A stretch of 64,000 nucleotides of DNA from JAZKAR01 sp040389065 (GTDB lineage: Bacteria > Pseudomonadota > Gammaproteobacteria > Burkholderiales > Casimicrobiaceae), in NCBI GenBank assembly GCA_040389065.1, contig JAZKAR010000011.1, forward strand, positions 1-64,000, read 5' to 3'. Shown here one piece after another: positions 10,247 through 19,642 of this stretch (its first letter is position 1; each line of letters starts with the position of its first letter). Under the pieces are notes generated by a model. That model did no database searches, was not told the origin of the DNA, and saw nothing but the letters and a program-made list of their open reading frames with translations. The position numbers and the translations under genes were made by a program.

Positions 10247-11665
10247 TTATGATGGACGTTTCCATCCTCCCCCTAATGCTTTAAATAAGTCGATAGCGTT
10301 TGATAGGCGAGTCAAACGCAATTGTGAAACCTGATCTTTTGCCTGAAATAACGTGCGCTGCGTATCGAGCAAGCTTAAAAGATCATCTGCACCTTCTTTG
10401 TAACGACGTTCTGACAGTGAAAAAGAGCGTTGCGCTTCTTGATAGATTTGGGTTTGTAATGCTTCTTGACGATCATTGAAATTAACGGCACTTAAGGCAT
10501 CTTCAACTTCTTTAAGAGCAGTATAGATAGACTTACGGTAATTTTCTAAGGTTTCGCGCTGGCGAGATTCAGAAATTTTAACCTGATTTCTGAGCCTGCC
10601 CCCATCAAAAATGGTTTGAGCAATTGAGGCGGCTAAATTAATACTATTTGAAGGGTTAGCTAACGATAATAAAGCATTGCTGGCTAAGCCCGCTGAGCCA
10701 GTAAGTTGAATACTAGGCAGTAAAGCAGCTTGGGCGGCCTTAATATTAGCACCAGCTGCTAACAGTAATGCTTCTTGGCTTGCCAGATCAGGGCGTCGAG
10801 TAAGTAATTGTGCAGGTAAACCGGGCGATGCCTGAGGTACCTGTAACGCATGAAGTGTTTGTCCTTTTAGTATAAAGCCTTGAGGCGCTGTACCTAATAA
10901 AACGGCAAGTGCGTTCAAGGTTTGCTGTTCTTGAAGCTTTAAAGATTGAAGCGTTGCCCGTTGAGAAAGAACAGCCGTATTTTGGCGTGATACATCAAGC
11001 CCAGAAGCAGAGCCGTAGCGAAAGCGTGAGTTGACTAACGCAGAAATTCGCTCTGCACTAGCTAAATTTTCTTGAGCAATTGTGAGCCGTTCACGCAAGG
11101 CTAATATTTGAAAATAAGCCGTAGCTACCCCGCTAATTAATGTAAGGCGAACTGTTTGCTGATCAAACTGGCTTGCTTTTAATGTAGCTTGAGCGCCTTC
11201 TGCACCGGCAGCAAGCCGCCCCCAAAGATCAATTTCATAACTTACCCCTAATGATATGCCAGAGGATTTATCGATCGAAGAGGAACGGTTTGCACCATCT
11301 GAACGCTGCCATGCGGTATTTCCACCTACATTTGCGCTAGGGAATAAAGAGGCCTGACTGATGCGCATTTGCAGTTCTGCCTGGCGTATACGTTCAGTAG
11401 AAATAGCTAAATCAGGATTATGTTCAATTGCACGATTAACAAGTTCGACTAATTCAGGGGTATTAAAATTTTGCCACCAATCCATCTCGATAGAGGCTTG
11501 ACCTAGTAGTGTTTGATTCCATGCAGAAGGTACAGCGATATCAGAAGAGGAGGGTGATAGGGTAGTAGACGAATGATGATACGTAGCACAGCCAGGCAGA
11601 ATGCTTATTAGAACCGCGAGGAAAGGAGAGAAATAAACCTGTTTATATATCATGCGTATACTCAT
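10247..11665 (-). CDS. outer-membrane efflux lipoprotein (TolC/NodT-type, third gene of mac operon)
   Basis: Outer-membrane channel of a tripartite efflux pump. The ATG at 11665 is chosen over an upstream in-frame start because it overlaps the macB stop as ATGA and gives a lipoprotein signal ending ISILPGC. The product is 472 aa, usual for NodT-family outer membrane factors. Two OEP repeats are visible in the text (the STERIRQAELQMRISQASLFPS region and the C-terminal AALLPSIQLTGSAGLASNA and VEDALSAVNFNDRQEAL regions). The C-terminal half has the family's RRPDLASQEALLLAAGANI motif. It is the last gene of macA-macB-omf and very probably works with them at the outer membrane. Confidence 0.9.
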   Translation of the reverse strand: MSIRMIYKQVYFSPFLAVLISILPGCATYHHSSTTLSPSSSDIAVPSAWNQTLLGQASIEMDWWQNFNTPELVELVNRAIEHNPDLAISTERIRQAELQMRISQASLFPSANVGGNTAWQRSDGANRSSSIDKSSGISLGVSYEIDLWGRLAAGAEGAQATLKASQFDQQTVRLTLISGVATAYFQILALRERLTIAQENLASAERISALVNSRFRYGSASGLDVSRQNTAVLSQRATLQSLKLQEQQTLNALAVLLGTAPQGFILKGQTLHALQVPQASPGLPAQLLTRRPDLASQEALLLAAGANIKAAQAALLPSIQLTGSAGLASNALLSLANPSNSINLAASIAQTIFDGGRLRNQVKISESRQRETLENYRKSIYTALKEVEDALSAVNFNDRQEALQTQIYQEAQRSFSLSERRYKEGADDLLSLLDTQRTLFQAKDQVSQLRLTRLSNAIDLFKALGGGWKRPS

Positions 11666-13686
11666 TCTGCGGCTAAGGCAACAACGGGGTCTAACTGAGA
11701 GGCTTTTTTTGCAGGGAAATATCCAAAAATTAAGCCTGTACCAAAAGCACATCCAAAGGCTAATAACACGGGGAAAAGAGAAAATTTTACGGGTGTTCCT
11801 AAGCTTTTAATAAGTGCTGCTGTAGCTAAGCCGCCTACAACGCCAATGGCTCCTCCTAATGCAGAAACCACCAGCGCCTCGATTAAAAACTGTTGGCGGA
11901 TGTTGCGCATGCGAGCGCCTGTTGCCATACGAATACCAATTTCTCGTGTACGCTCTGTAACACTCACCAGCATAATATTCATAACACCAATACCGCCCAC
12001 TAATAGAGAAATAGCGGCAATGGAGCCTAAAAGAATGGTTAACGTATTTTGAGTTTCAGAGGCTGATTCAAGCAATGAAGCCATATTACGAATCTGAAAA
12101 TCGGTGGTGCCATGCCGTTCTCGAAGCAGTTTTTCTAAAGCTTCTTGCGCATCGTCGATGTCATTAACATCTTTAACAGCCACTGTAATATTGCGAAGAA
12201 ATTTTTGACCAAATAAGCGCAAACTACCTGTCGAGTAAGGGATCAGTACAACATCATCTTGATCTTGCCCCATCGGTGAGGCGCCACGAGGTGACATAGT
12301 GCCAATGACTTGAAACAGAATATTATTAACGAGCACATATTTTCCTAAAGGATCTTGCCCATTGGGGAAAAGTGCATCTGCTACCGTTTGGCCTAATACC
12401 ATCACGGTAGCATAACTGCGCTCGTCTTCGGCGCTAAAAAAGGTGCCTTTATTTACCTGCCAATTTCTAGCGATAGGAAAATTATAGGCAGTAGCATTTG
12501 CTTCAGTCTGCTGATCGTTACCGCCTGCTCGAAGCGTTACGCTGCCTGTTTGTTCAGGAATGGCCGCTAAAATATTAGGTAGCTCTGCTGCTGCGTCGGC
12601 ATCACTTTTAATCAGCGTAGAGGCAGAGCCTCGCCCTCGCTGATTAGAAGAACCAGGGCGAACCAGCAGCAAATTAGAACCCATTGAACTAATGCTATCT
12701 ACCACTTGCTGTTTGGCTCCATCACCAATAGCAAGCATTGAAATCACTGAGCCTACACCAATAACAATACCTAGTAGCGTAAGTGCTGAGCGAAATACAT
12801 TTGCACGAAGCGCGCGAATAGCAGTTTTAGCTGACTCTAAGGCATCACTGAGAAGTGAGGGCAATCGATGAGTAGGAGAAGATTTAAGCACCGTGTTCGT
12901 TGATAAGAAAGCAGAAGAAGGTCCTGGGTCAGAGAGTATATTGCCATCTTTAATTTCAATGACACGATGCGCTTCATCTGCTACTTCGCGAGCATGTGTA
13001 ATTAAGATAATAGTATGCCCTTGTGCGGATAAATCCTTCAACAGTTTCATAACATCTTGACCGCTTTTACTATCTAAAGCGCCTGTAGGTTCATCGGCTA
13101 AGATAATGCGCCCACCATTCATCAGGGCGCGTGCAATCGAAACACGTTGTTGTTGCCCTCCTGATAATTGGCTAGGTTTATGGTCTAAGCGATTTTCAAG
13201 CCCTAAATTTGCAAGTAATGAACGTGCGCGTGCATGCCGTTCTTCAGCGGGAATACCTGAGTAGATAGCAGGGATTTCTACATTCTCTGCTGCTGTTGCG
13301 GTGGCAATCAAATGATAGCTTTGAAAAACAAAACCAAACTCATCTCTTCTTAATAGCGCCAGTTCATCAGGTTCAAACTGAGAAACATCTTGACCCATAA
13401 AGCGATAGATTCCGCTAGTGGGGCGATCAAGGCAGCCTAAGAGGTACATAAGGGTTGATTTTCCCGAGCCAGAAGCACCCATGATGGCTACAAACTCACC
13501 AGGATAAATGGTGAGGTTAATGCCATGCAGAATTTCTGCAGATAACTCACCATTTTGAAAGCTTTTACGAATATCAATTAGCTCAATCAATGGTTTGATA
13601 GGTAGAGTAGGCAGAGATGTTTCGGATGGATTGCCTGATAGCGTTTCAATCACTACAACAGGTTCGACAGCAGGTTCGTTATGCAT
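11662..13686 (-). CDS. macB: MacB-type ABC exporter: ATPase fused to permease
   Basis: 674 aa. The N-terminal ABC ATPase has Walker A GASGSGKST at 70-78, signature LSGGQQQR at 174-181 and Walker B ILADEPT around 195-201. The C-terminal half is the FtsX-like MacB permease with one TM after the ATPase, a large periplasmic domain, and three TM segments near the C-terminus (the SVTERTREIGIRMATGAR motif lies between them). MacB exports macrolides, lipopeptides or toxins in E. coli; the substrate here cannot be read from sequence. Its start overlaps the macA stop by one base (TAATG) and its stop overlaps the next gene, so the three genes are translationally coupled. The ~30-residue extension before the ATPase is longer than usual. 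Confidence 0.95.
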   Translation of the reverse strand: MHNEPAVEPVVVIETLSGNPSETSLPTLPIKPLIELIDIRKSFQNGELSAEILHGINLTIYPGEFVAIMGASGSGKSTLMYLLGCLDRPTSGIYRFMGQDVSQFEPDELALLRRDEFGFVFQSYHLIATATAAENVEIPAIYSGIPAEERHARARSLLANLGLENRLDHKPSQLSGGQQQRVSIARALMNGGRIILADEPTGALDSKSGQDVMKLLKDLSAQGHTIILITHAREVADEAHRVIEIKDGNILSDPGPSSAFLSTNTVLKSSPTHRLPSLLSDALESAKTAIRALRANVFRSALTLLGIVIGVGSVISMLAIGDGAKQQVVDSISSMGSNLLLVRPGSSNQRGRGSASTLIKSDADAAAELPNILAAIPEQTGSVTLRAGGNDQQTEANATAYNFPIARNWQVNKGTFFSAEDERSYATVMVLGQTVADALFPNGQDPLGKYVLVNNILFQVIGTMSPRGASPMGQDQDDVVLIPYSTGSLRLFGQKFLRNITVAVKDVNDIDDAQEALEKLLRERHGTTDFQIRNMASLLESASETQNTLTILLGSIAAISLLVGGIGVMNIMLVSVTERTREIGIRMATGARMRNIRQQFLIEALVVSALGGAIGVVGGLATAALIKSLGTPVKFSLFPVLLAFGCAFGTGLIFGYFPAKKASQLDPVVALAAE

Positions 13687-15173
13687 TATCGAGGCATCCT
13701 CTGGCCCATTCCTCCACCCATAGGCATTGCATGATTTTGCGCAACGCCTTTTTTATCACCAGCGTCACGCTTTTGTGAAACGTCTTTTTGGCGCAAACCT
13801 GAAACGACTTGTTCGCCTTCCTGTAAGCCAGAAATTACTTGAACCTGAACACGATTGCTAACACCTACTTCAATTTGACGATCTTCAAGCTGCTCATTCG
13901 CATTAAGAACTTGAACTTTAGCCTTGCGAGGTCTGGAGCCTCGTTGTATTCTGCCTTCTCTGCCTTCTCTGCCTTCTCTGCCTTCTCTGCCTTCTCTGCC
14001 TTCTCTGCCTTCACCCCGCTCATGTTTTTTCCAACGTTTGGTGTTGTCGTCTGCCTTCTCTGTTTGAGAAGAGGCTGAGTTATCTGCTAATTGCGTCGCA
14101 GGTTGAGCAGACGAGGTGTTTTCATTTTTTCGTTGATCTTGATTTCGCTCTCGTCGATGTGTACGGGGTTCTAAATTAATAGCAGAAGCAGGAATCACCA
14201 AAGTGTCTTTTGCAGAGGCAAGCACAAAAAATACCTGAGCGGTCATTTGAGTCATGAGATTCTGATTGGTATTTAATACATCAAAGAGAGCGTTATATAA
14301 AACAACATTATTTTGAACGACAGGGGTAGGTTCAATTTTTCTTAATGTGCCTGTCCAGCGGCGATTCTGATTGCCTAAGGTTGTAAAATAAATATCCATT
14401 CCAATATGTAGTTTGCTGACATCTGCTTCAGAGACCTGCGTTTGTACAGTCATGGTAGTAAGGTCAGCAATGCGAAGCAAAATAGGAGCTTGTTGATTAG
14501 CGTTAAGTGTCTGCCCTTGCTTGGTTGCAATAGAAACTACTGTACCTGACATAGGTGCATAAATTTTGGTGTAATTTAAATTGGCCTCATCACGGCGTAG
14601 CGTAGATTGCGTTTGCTGGAGCTGTGCTAATAAAACGTTGATCTGTGCTTTTGCCGATCGGAGCGTTGCTTCAGCATTTTGGAATAGCTCAGTCGTAGTT
14701 GCTTGATCTTGCAGCAAATTTTTTTGACGTGTGTATTGTTGCTGCGCGAGAGTTAGTTGTGATTTTTTATCTGCCAGCTGCGCCTGTTGGTTGAGCAATT
14801 GGGCACGATCAGAATCAACCTGCGTTTGATAAACAGTGGGGTCTATTAATGCTAACAGATCACCTTCTTTCACAATAGAGCCTATTTCAACATTCAGTTT
14901 TTTAAGCTGCCCTGACACTTGCGTACCGACATCAACATAATCGCGTGGCTGAAGAGTTCCTGTTGCAGTGACCAAATCTTCAATCGTATCGCGCTTTACT
15001 GTTGCAAATGTATAACGTTCTTGAATATCGTTATCAGGATAGTAGGTGCGCCACGCTATATAGCACCCTGCCATGATCACAATAAGAATTGCAGTATATC
15101 TATTGAATAAAACATTACGCCAAGCGTTGCTTTTTTTAGAAGGGGAAGAAGGAGAGGCAGAAGAGTGGGTCAT
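13686..15173 (-). CDS. macA: MacA-type periplasmic adaptor (membrane fusion protein) with EGR repeat
   Basis: 495 aa. It has an N-terminal TM anchor (about 22-42) and a biotinyl-lipoyl half (TQVSGQLKKLNVEIGSIVKEGDLLALIDP), followed by a long coiled-coil hairpin rich in Q/A/L (about 110-200). The second lipoyl half (YAPMSGTVVSIATKQGQTL) and a beta-barrel domain come next. These are the domains of MacA, which links MacB to the outer-membrane channel. Odd feature: between the barrel and the C-terminal domain is a highly charged, low-complexity insert with seven consecutive EGR tripeptides. There is no obvious Shine-Dalgarno; the bases before the ATG read CCTCCT. Confidence 0.93.
   Translation of the reverse strand: MTHSSASPSSPSKKSNAWRNVLFNRYTAILIVIMAGCYIAWRTYYPDNDIQERYTFATVKRDTIEDLVTATGTLQPRDYVDVGTQVSGQLKKLNVEIGSIVKEGDLLALIDPTVYQTQVDSDRAQLLNQQAQLADKKSQLTLAQQQYTRQKNLLQDQATTTELFQNAEATLRSAKAQINVLLAQLQQTQSTLRRDEANLNYTKIYAPMSGTVVSIATKQGQTLNANQQAPILLRIADLTTMTVQTQVSEADVSKLHIGMDIYFTTLGNQNRRWTGTLRKIEPTPVVQNNVVLYNALFDVLNTNQNLMTQMTAQVFFVLASAKDTLVIPASAINLEPRTHRRERNQDQRKNENTSSAQPATQLADNSASSQTEKADDNTKRWKKHERGEGREGREGREGREGREGREGRIQRGSRPRKAKVQVLNANEQLEDRQIEVGVSNRVQVQVISGLQEGEQVVSGLRQKDVSQKRDAGDKKGVAQNHAMPMGGGMGQRMPR
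13951..14013. repeat. 9-bp tandem repeat, seven copies, inside macA
   Basis: Seven head-to-tail copies of ctgccttct on the plus strand, the last with one mismatch. They encode seven EGR tripeptides on the minus strand. Because the unit is 9 bp, gain or loss of copies keeps the macA frame. Confidence 0.95.
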
Positions 15174-15461
15174 AGGAGGTAGGCATCTGGTAGAAGGTTA
15201 AGTTAAATGAAAAAAGACGGAGTATTTTTTATTGTTTCTTACCACGCTTTGCTAGTGAGAGATTGTTTTGAGTGTGGCAGATTAATGCTGAATGTTGTGT
15301 TCACATCTTTTATTCATTTTTTTTATCGATCATGAAGTGCTGAAAAATGGTTATAAACTAATTGATTGTATTTGCTTTTATTTTATTAAGCTACTGTATC
15401 TATACATCTTTACACGTATTTGCTTTTGCTCTATTTCAATTATTATCCTGAACGTAAGTTT

Positions 15462-16058
15462 TTATGGCACAAACCAATAAAAGATAATGCCTAGTACGAG
15501 CAAGCTTGCCCCCGTTAACGTAAGGCTTGTAATAAGCCTGAAGCGTAGACTAAAAAACAGAATGTATCCAATCAGTGATAACGCTAAAACAAGATAAGCA
15601 GTCATATCGATGACTATTTTCCATACTTGACCGCTATTTTTACCGCGATGTAAATCTTGAATAATAGATATTACAGAAGCATGTTCTTGTTCTATTTCTG
15701 TCACGCCGCTTTTTAAGTTAATGATGGCATCACTTTTTCCTTTTGTGCCTTCAAAGTGGATATGAGCCTCATCTTCAATAATTTCTCCACTTTTAAAAGC
15801 GCCCTGTAATGCAAAATGTGCTTTGATGACATTCGCTAATGCCTGGGGCGGTGTGCTGGTTTTGAGCGCTGAAGAAATATCTTGAACAGGAAGCGTGAGC
15901 GATTCTTCTTTCGGGTGGGATTTTATTTTCTCGAACCATTGAGGATTATTCAAAAATAAACCTGTAAGAGAAAAGAAGATAAGGGCTAAAAATGCAAAAG
16001 CCGATATATAGGCATGAAGCATACGGCTATAAGCATAAAGATCACGTTTACTGAACAA
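15462..16058 (-). CDS. PepSY-associated transmembrane protein
   Basis: 198 aa with a TM segment at about 15-37, a periplasmic PepSY-like domain (about 60-140, with HIHFEGTKGKSDAIINLKSG and the LHRGKNSGQVWKIVIDMTA motif), and two C-terminal TM segments. The start is a TTG at 16058 preceded by GGAG at a good distance; this is a rare start but best supported. It is downstream of the ApbE-DUF2271 gene on the same strand, a combination often seen in bacterial flavinylation/iron-reduction loci. The exact biochemical role is not known to me. Confidence 0.8.
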   Translation of the reverse strand: MFSKRDLYAYSRMLHAYISAFAFLALIFFSLTGLFLNNPQWFEKIKSHPKEESLTLPVQDISSALKTSTPPQALANVIKAHFALQGAFKSGEIIEDEAHIHFEGTKGKSDAIINLKSGVTEIEQEHASVISIIQDLHRGKNSGQVWKIVIDMTAYLVLALSLIGYILFFSLRFRLITSLTLTGASLLVLGIIFYWFVP

Positions 16059-16090
16059 GATAGAACTCCAAACTATTAATAACAGCTACT

Positions 16091-16234
16091 AGGGCGTGTC
16101 ATCAATTACTAACTATGGCTTGCTACAAGCAAGGATTACTGGGCTTCCACTCCTCATATACTTATGTATATTCCGGTGCGGTTCTCGTAAAAACTAGCTT
16201 TCGCTAACCCATAGCGTAATTGATAGCACGCCCT
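16091..16234. mobile_element. non-coding inverted-repeat element (MITE-like) at the apbE stop codon
   Basis: The ends agggcgtgtcatcaattac and its near-complement (two mismatches in 19) face each other about 144 bp apart, and similarity continues inward to CTATGG. The element codes for no protein. It is flanked by ACT on both sides, a possible 3-bp target duplication. The right end supplies two bases of the apbE stop codon (TAG at 16233-16235). The ends recall IS5-family termini, which is inference. Confidence 0.7.
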
Positions 16235-17957
16235 ACTTTCCATATTTAACATTGATTATGCCAATTTCATCTTTAGCCGGTAATGTCTTTTTAAGATTCG
16301 TTGTATTTAAATCAAGCTCGAGTGATTCATAGCTGTGTCCGCCATGTTCGCGTGCAGCTTCAATATGCAAAAGATAACGCCCTTGTGCCACTTTATTGCC
16401 TGCCTCATCTAAGCCATTCCAGCTAACGTTATATTTTCCTGGCTGGCGAGTAGGCTTAGTAATGGTATCTAGCGAGGCCGCTTTACGACCGAAACGACGC
16501 CACCAAATATAATTTTCATTCAAATATTTTGAATCATTACCTAAAAGAAGTAGCGTCTTCACTAGTTCTTTTTTCTCATTTGTTATCCAAATGGCAACGT
16601 AAGGAGCACGGTACTGATCAGATTCAATTTTTGGTACTTCATAATCTATGGTTGCATTGAATCCGGCGGGCCAAGGCTTGCTAGCTGCAGAAGATGCATC
16701 GGTTAGGGTAGCAGATGGTGCTTGAGCAAATTGAAGGGGGCGTGCAGCAGGTTGATTAGAGCTACGATTAGAGGGAGATAAGCTAATCGTATCTAGTAAA
16801 GCATGCCACCCATTTGATGCAAGTTGCTGTCCTTCTTTTGTAACTAGTAAAGCTTCAACGCCAGGCAGTTGATGAATAAGTTCAAGACTTTTCTCTGGAG
16901 TAAGCGCAATGAATGCAGTCGAAAGAGCATCGGCATCGGCTGCTGTATCAGCAACGACTGTAGCGCGAATGATATGTTCAGCGGAAGCTCCAGTATGGGG
17001 CAATAAGATATGAGCATAATTGCAGCCATCAATACATACATCTCGTGCGCCTTTGCCGCTGGTTGCCACAGCTTTATCTTTAACATGAATTACCATTGAG
17101 GTTGGCGCATTGTCTTCATGGTGTTTGGCATCAGCAACCCCAATCTGCCAGCCTTCACAACGCGGTGCTTGGCCCCAGCAGCGTAAATCACCGCCAATAT
17201 CAATCATCAACCCCGCTAGCTCAGGGGCAGCATTACGAGCAGCATGTAAAGCTGCATCAATAATATAGCCTTTAGCGATAGCATCTACAGCAAATACTAC
17301 GCTATCAGGGCGGTGAATAGTATGCGTTGGCTTATCAAGCTGTACGGTAGCGATGCTTGCCTGTTCAGTGAGCGCGTGAAGTTCAGCAGTATCAGGCAGT
17401 TGATTACTAGCCGTGGCATGATGCCATGTACGTAAAGGGAGACCTAAACGCCCATTAAACCCATGTGCCGTCTTTTGCTGCCATGTCTCACTGGCTTGTA
17501 TAACGTTAAATAAATCTTTTGAAACCTTAAGTGTGTTGGAGTTATTTAAAAGCGTTAATTCGCTATCACTGCGGTACTGACTTAAGATTTTATCTAAGCG
17601 TGCAATTTCAGCTTGTGCGGCTTGAAGCGCTTTATTGCTAATATCTTGGTGAGTAGCCATAGCAATCATATCAAATGATGTACCTAGTACATGATCTTCA
17701 TGAAATCGATAAGGTTGAAGAGGCTGAGAATAGAGGGCGGTTTGTGTAGGTTGATGTGTGCTGCTAAGCAAGGGAGCACTTAGGGGAGCGCCACTGATAC
17801 TACCTGAGTCTTTAAGTATTAAAGGATTTGAGGTTAAGGTAATGAGTGAGGTCTCATGTGCATGCAACATTACAGGCAAAAAAAATCCTGTAACTATCAT
17901 AAGTTGTGTGGCTTTAGAAAGCAGGTGCGGTAGCACTTTTGGGGCTTTCTGCTTCAT
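16233..17957 (-). CDS. apbE: FAD:protein FMN transferase (ApbE) fused to DUF2271
   Basis: 574 aa. A signal-peptide-like N-terminus (about 10-33) is followed by an ApbE domain (about 85-375) with GTSFDMIA, DAIAKGYIIDAAL, GLMIDIGGDLRCWG, a TSGKGARDV segment and the metal-site-like DTAADADALSTAF. ApbE enzymes transfer FMN from FAD to a Thr/Ser of periplasmic flavoproteins. Residues about 420-574 form a DUF2271 domain (YVAIWITNEKKELVKTLLLLG... WWRRFG... PGKYNVSWNGLDEAG). DUF2271 is usually a separate neighbouring gene, so the fusion is notable. The ATG follows a strong TAGGAG. It is the first gene of the unit with the PepSY protein. Confidence 0.88.
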   Translation of the reverse strand: MKQKAPKVLPHLLSKATQLMIVTGFFLPVMLHAHETSLITLTSNPLILKDSGSISGAPLSAPLLSSTHQPTQTALYSQPLQPYRFHEDHVLGTSFDMIAMATHQDISNKALQAAQAEIARLDKILSQYRSDSELTLLNNSNTLKVSKDLFNVIQASETWQQKTAHGFNGRLGLPLRTWHHATASNQLPDTAELHALTEQASIATVQLDKPTHTIHRPDSVVFAVDAIAKGYIIDAALHAARNAAPELAGLMIDIGGDLRCWGQAPRCEGWQIGVADAKHHEDNAPTSMVIHVKDKAVATSGKGARDVCIDGCNYAHILLPHTGASAEHIIRATVVADTAADADALSTAFIALTPEKSLELIHQLPGVEALLVTKEGQQLASNGWHALLDTISLSPSNRSSNQPAARPLQFAQAPSATLTDASSAASKPWPAGFNATIDYEVPKIESDQYRAPYVAIWITNEKKELVKTLLLLGNDSKYLNENYIWWRRFGRKAASLDTITKPTRQPGKYNVSWNGLDEAGNKVAQGRYLLHIEAAREHGGHSYESLELDLNTTNLKKTLPAKDEIGIINVKYGK

Positions 17958-18267
17958 GAGTATTCTCCTAGTATGTACGAGTCAATTGTTATGTTCTGGT
18001 AGTACTGAGTACCTAAATGTGTGGTCTAAGTGTTTTTATCTAAAGCGTAATTTTTATGATCAATATTGTCTTGTAAATAAGAATTATTTGCAATATGATT
18101 CTCGCTAATTTAAAAGAAAATTGTTTGAGAGTATGTCAATGTTCATTGTTATTACTACTCAATCAGCCTAATGAGAGTTCTGCAAAGTAATGTAAGCACT
18201 AAAGTACTGAGCCTAGAAAGCACATCACATATTCATGTTTAACAATTGGTATAGAAAGATTTTTGAT
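17958..18267. promoter_or_regulatory. divergent promoter region of apbE-DUF2271 and the DUF4198 gene, possible weak Fur site
   Basis: This divergent intergenic region is AT-rich. Bases 18075-18104 hold two overlapping degenerate matches to the Fur motif (aaataagaattattt and cgagaatcatattgc on the minus strand, about 9 of 15 each). The match is weak and mainly suggested by the iron-related neighbours. No clear sigma-70 pair was assigned. Confidence 0.35.
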
Positions 18268-19170
18268 ATGAAGTTACAGAAAAAAATAGCAATGTTACTA
18301 GGTGCCAGTGTTCTGGCAGTAACCACCTCATCCGTTTTGGCGCATACGCAGTATTTGCTTCCTAGCACATTTGGGTTAACTAAAAATGCGGTTACTTTGC
18401 TAGCTGCCTTAACCGAAGATGATATTTTGGCTCCAGAAATGCCTATCAAAGAAGGGGAATACTACAAAGTCAGCCCTTCTGGGGAGCGCGTAAAGCTTGA
18501 TAAAGTAGTCAGCCTAAAAAACTTTGCCGCGATAGATATCGAGTTGCCAGAAAATGGTACTTATAAGATTACAACAGGAGAAAAAGCAGGGCGTATTACA
18601 AAAATGGCTAAAATTGATGGACGTTGGTTAATGATACGTACGCCGCGCCCTGATGCAGAAAAAGAAGGCAACACAAAGCCGCGAGCCGAAGCTCCTGCTG
18701 TTAAAAATGCGGCTCCTGAAGCAGCGCCACGATTTATTGAAGAAGCCAAGGTTCCTAAAGATGCCGAGGTAATTACTACAGAGACTATTAATAAGCTCGA
18801 AACTTACCTGACGAAAGGGGCACCTTCTAATGGTGCGCTGAAAATTACTGGGCAAGGTTTTGAAGTAAAACCTTTGATCAATCCAAATGAAATTTTTTTA
18901 GATCAAGGCGCTTCATTTGAAGTACTAAGCGATGGTAAGCCTGTAAAAGATTTGCTCTTTACATTATATCGTGGCGGTAATTCGTATGAAGATAAAAAAA
19001 TTAGCAGTGAAGTAAAAACTGATGCAGCAGGGCATCTAACCTTAAAATTCGACCGCCCTGGAGTGTATATGATGAAGGCACGGTATCCTTCAGTCGGTAA
19101 AGGCCCTATTACCGAAAAGCCTGCTGCACGAAGCTATAGTTATACGCTGACCTTTGAAGTAGCGCGTTAA
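18268..19170 (+). CDS. periplasmic DUF4198 protein
   Basis: 300 aa from the ATG at 18268, chosen over one 33 bases upstream because it starts directly with a signal peptide (MKLQKKIAMLLGASVLAVT... SVLAHTQYLLP). The mature start HTQYLLPSTF and the C-terminal Ig-like half (GQGFEVKPLINPNEIFLDQGASFEV... DGKPVKDLLFTLYRGG... TDAAGHLTLKFDRPGVYMMKARYP) match the DUF4198 family, often linked to metal or TonB loci. A proline/alanine/glutamate-rich linker sits around residues 128-155. It stands divergent from apbE-DUF2271, so shared regulation is likely. Function unknown. Confidence 0.8.
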   Translation: MKLQKKIAMLLGASVLAVTTSSVLAHTQYLLPSTFGLTKNAVTLLAALTEDDILAPEMPIKEGEYYKVSPSGERVKLDKVVSLKNFAAIDIELPENGTYKITTGEKAGRITKMAKIDGRWLMIRTPRPDAEKEGNTKPRAEAPAVKNAAPEAAPRFIEEAKVPKDAEVITTETINKLETYLTKGAPSNGALKITGQGFEVKPLINPNEIFLDQGASFEVLSDGKPVKDLLFTLYRGGNSYEDKKISSEVKTDAAGHLTLKFDRPGVYMMKARYPSVGKGPITEKPAARSYSYTLTFEVAR

Positions 19171-19224
19171 TCATAATAAAACTCAAAGGTTGTAACTGCG
19201 GTTGTAACTTCTAATAATGATTTT

Positions 19225-19253
19225 AAAAAGGAGATCAAAGCATCTCCTTTTTT
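19225..19253 (+). terminator. rho-independent terminator after the DUF4198 gene
   Basis: An 11-bp stem aaaaaggagat / atctccttttt with a 6-base loop ends in a T-run, 54 bases after the stop codon. Confidence 0.9.
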
Positions 19254-19544
19254 ATAGGTTTACTTCAAATTATTCTTAGCCTGGCTGAAAAATATTTGCT
19301 CACGGCACACATAAATTACTCTAACTAGTGCTTTCACACACGCTGCGCTACCTTTTTTTCTAACGTATTTCATTTTTCTATCAGATTATGCCTATCAGAT
19401 TGATGGATTAACCAAGTAAGTTGGCAAAAGACATGCAACAGGAATTCCTCCCAAAGCCAGGCAGTTAGCGCTAAGCATCTTATCAGTTTCCTTATCGTTA
19501 AATATTATTTTTAACTATTCATTAAAACATATTGAAAATCTAAT

Positions 19545-19559
19545 TGATAATCATTATCA
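19545..19559 (+). promoter_or_regulatory. Fur box upstream of the first TonB receptor
   Basis: TGATAATCATTATCA is a perfect match to the 7-1-7 Fur operator, 84 bases before the GTG start of the receptor gene. It lies in a ~470-base gap (19171-19642) that otherwise holds only the terminator at 19225. Iron-dependent repression of the receptor-piuC-oxidase operon is strongly suggested. Confidence 0.92.
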
Positions 19560-19642
19560 TTACCGTTCTTGTTGTTGCGTGTAATTAGTTGACTTGAAAA
19601 TTATAGTCGCTCAATTTTCAGTATTTTTAATGGAGAACAGTT

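Noticed and set aside
13839..14078. Plus-strand ORF with FSAFSAFSA repeats
   Set aside because: It is the complement of the EGR tract of macA, not a gene.
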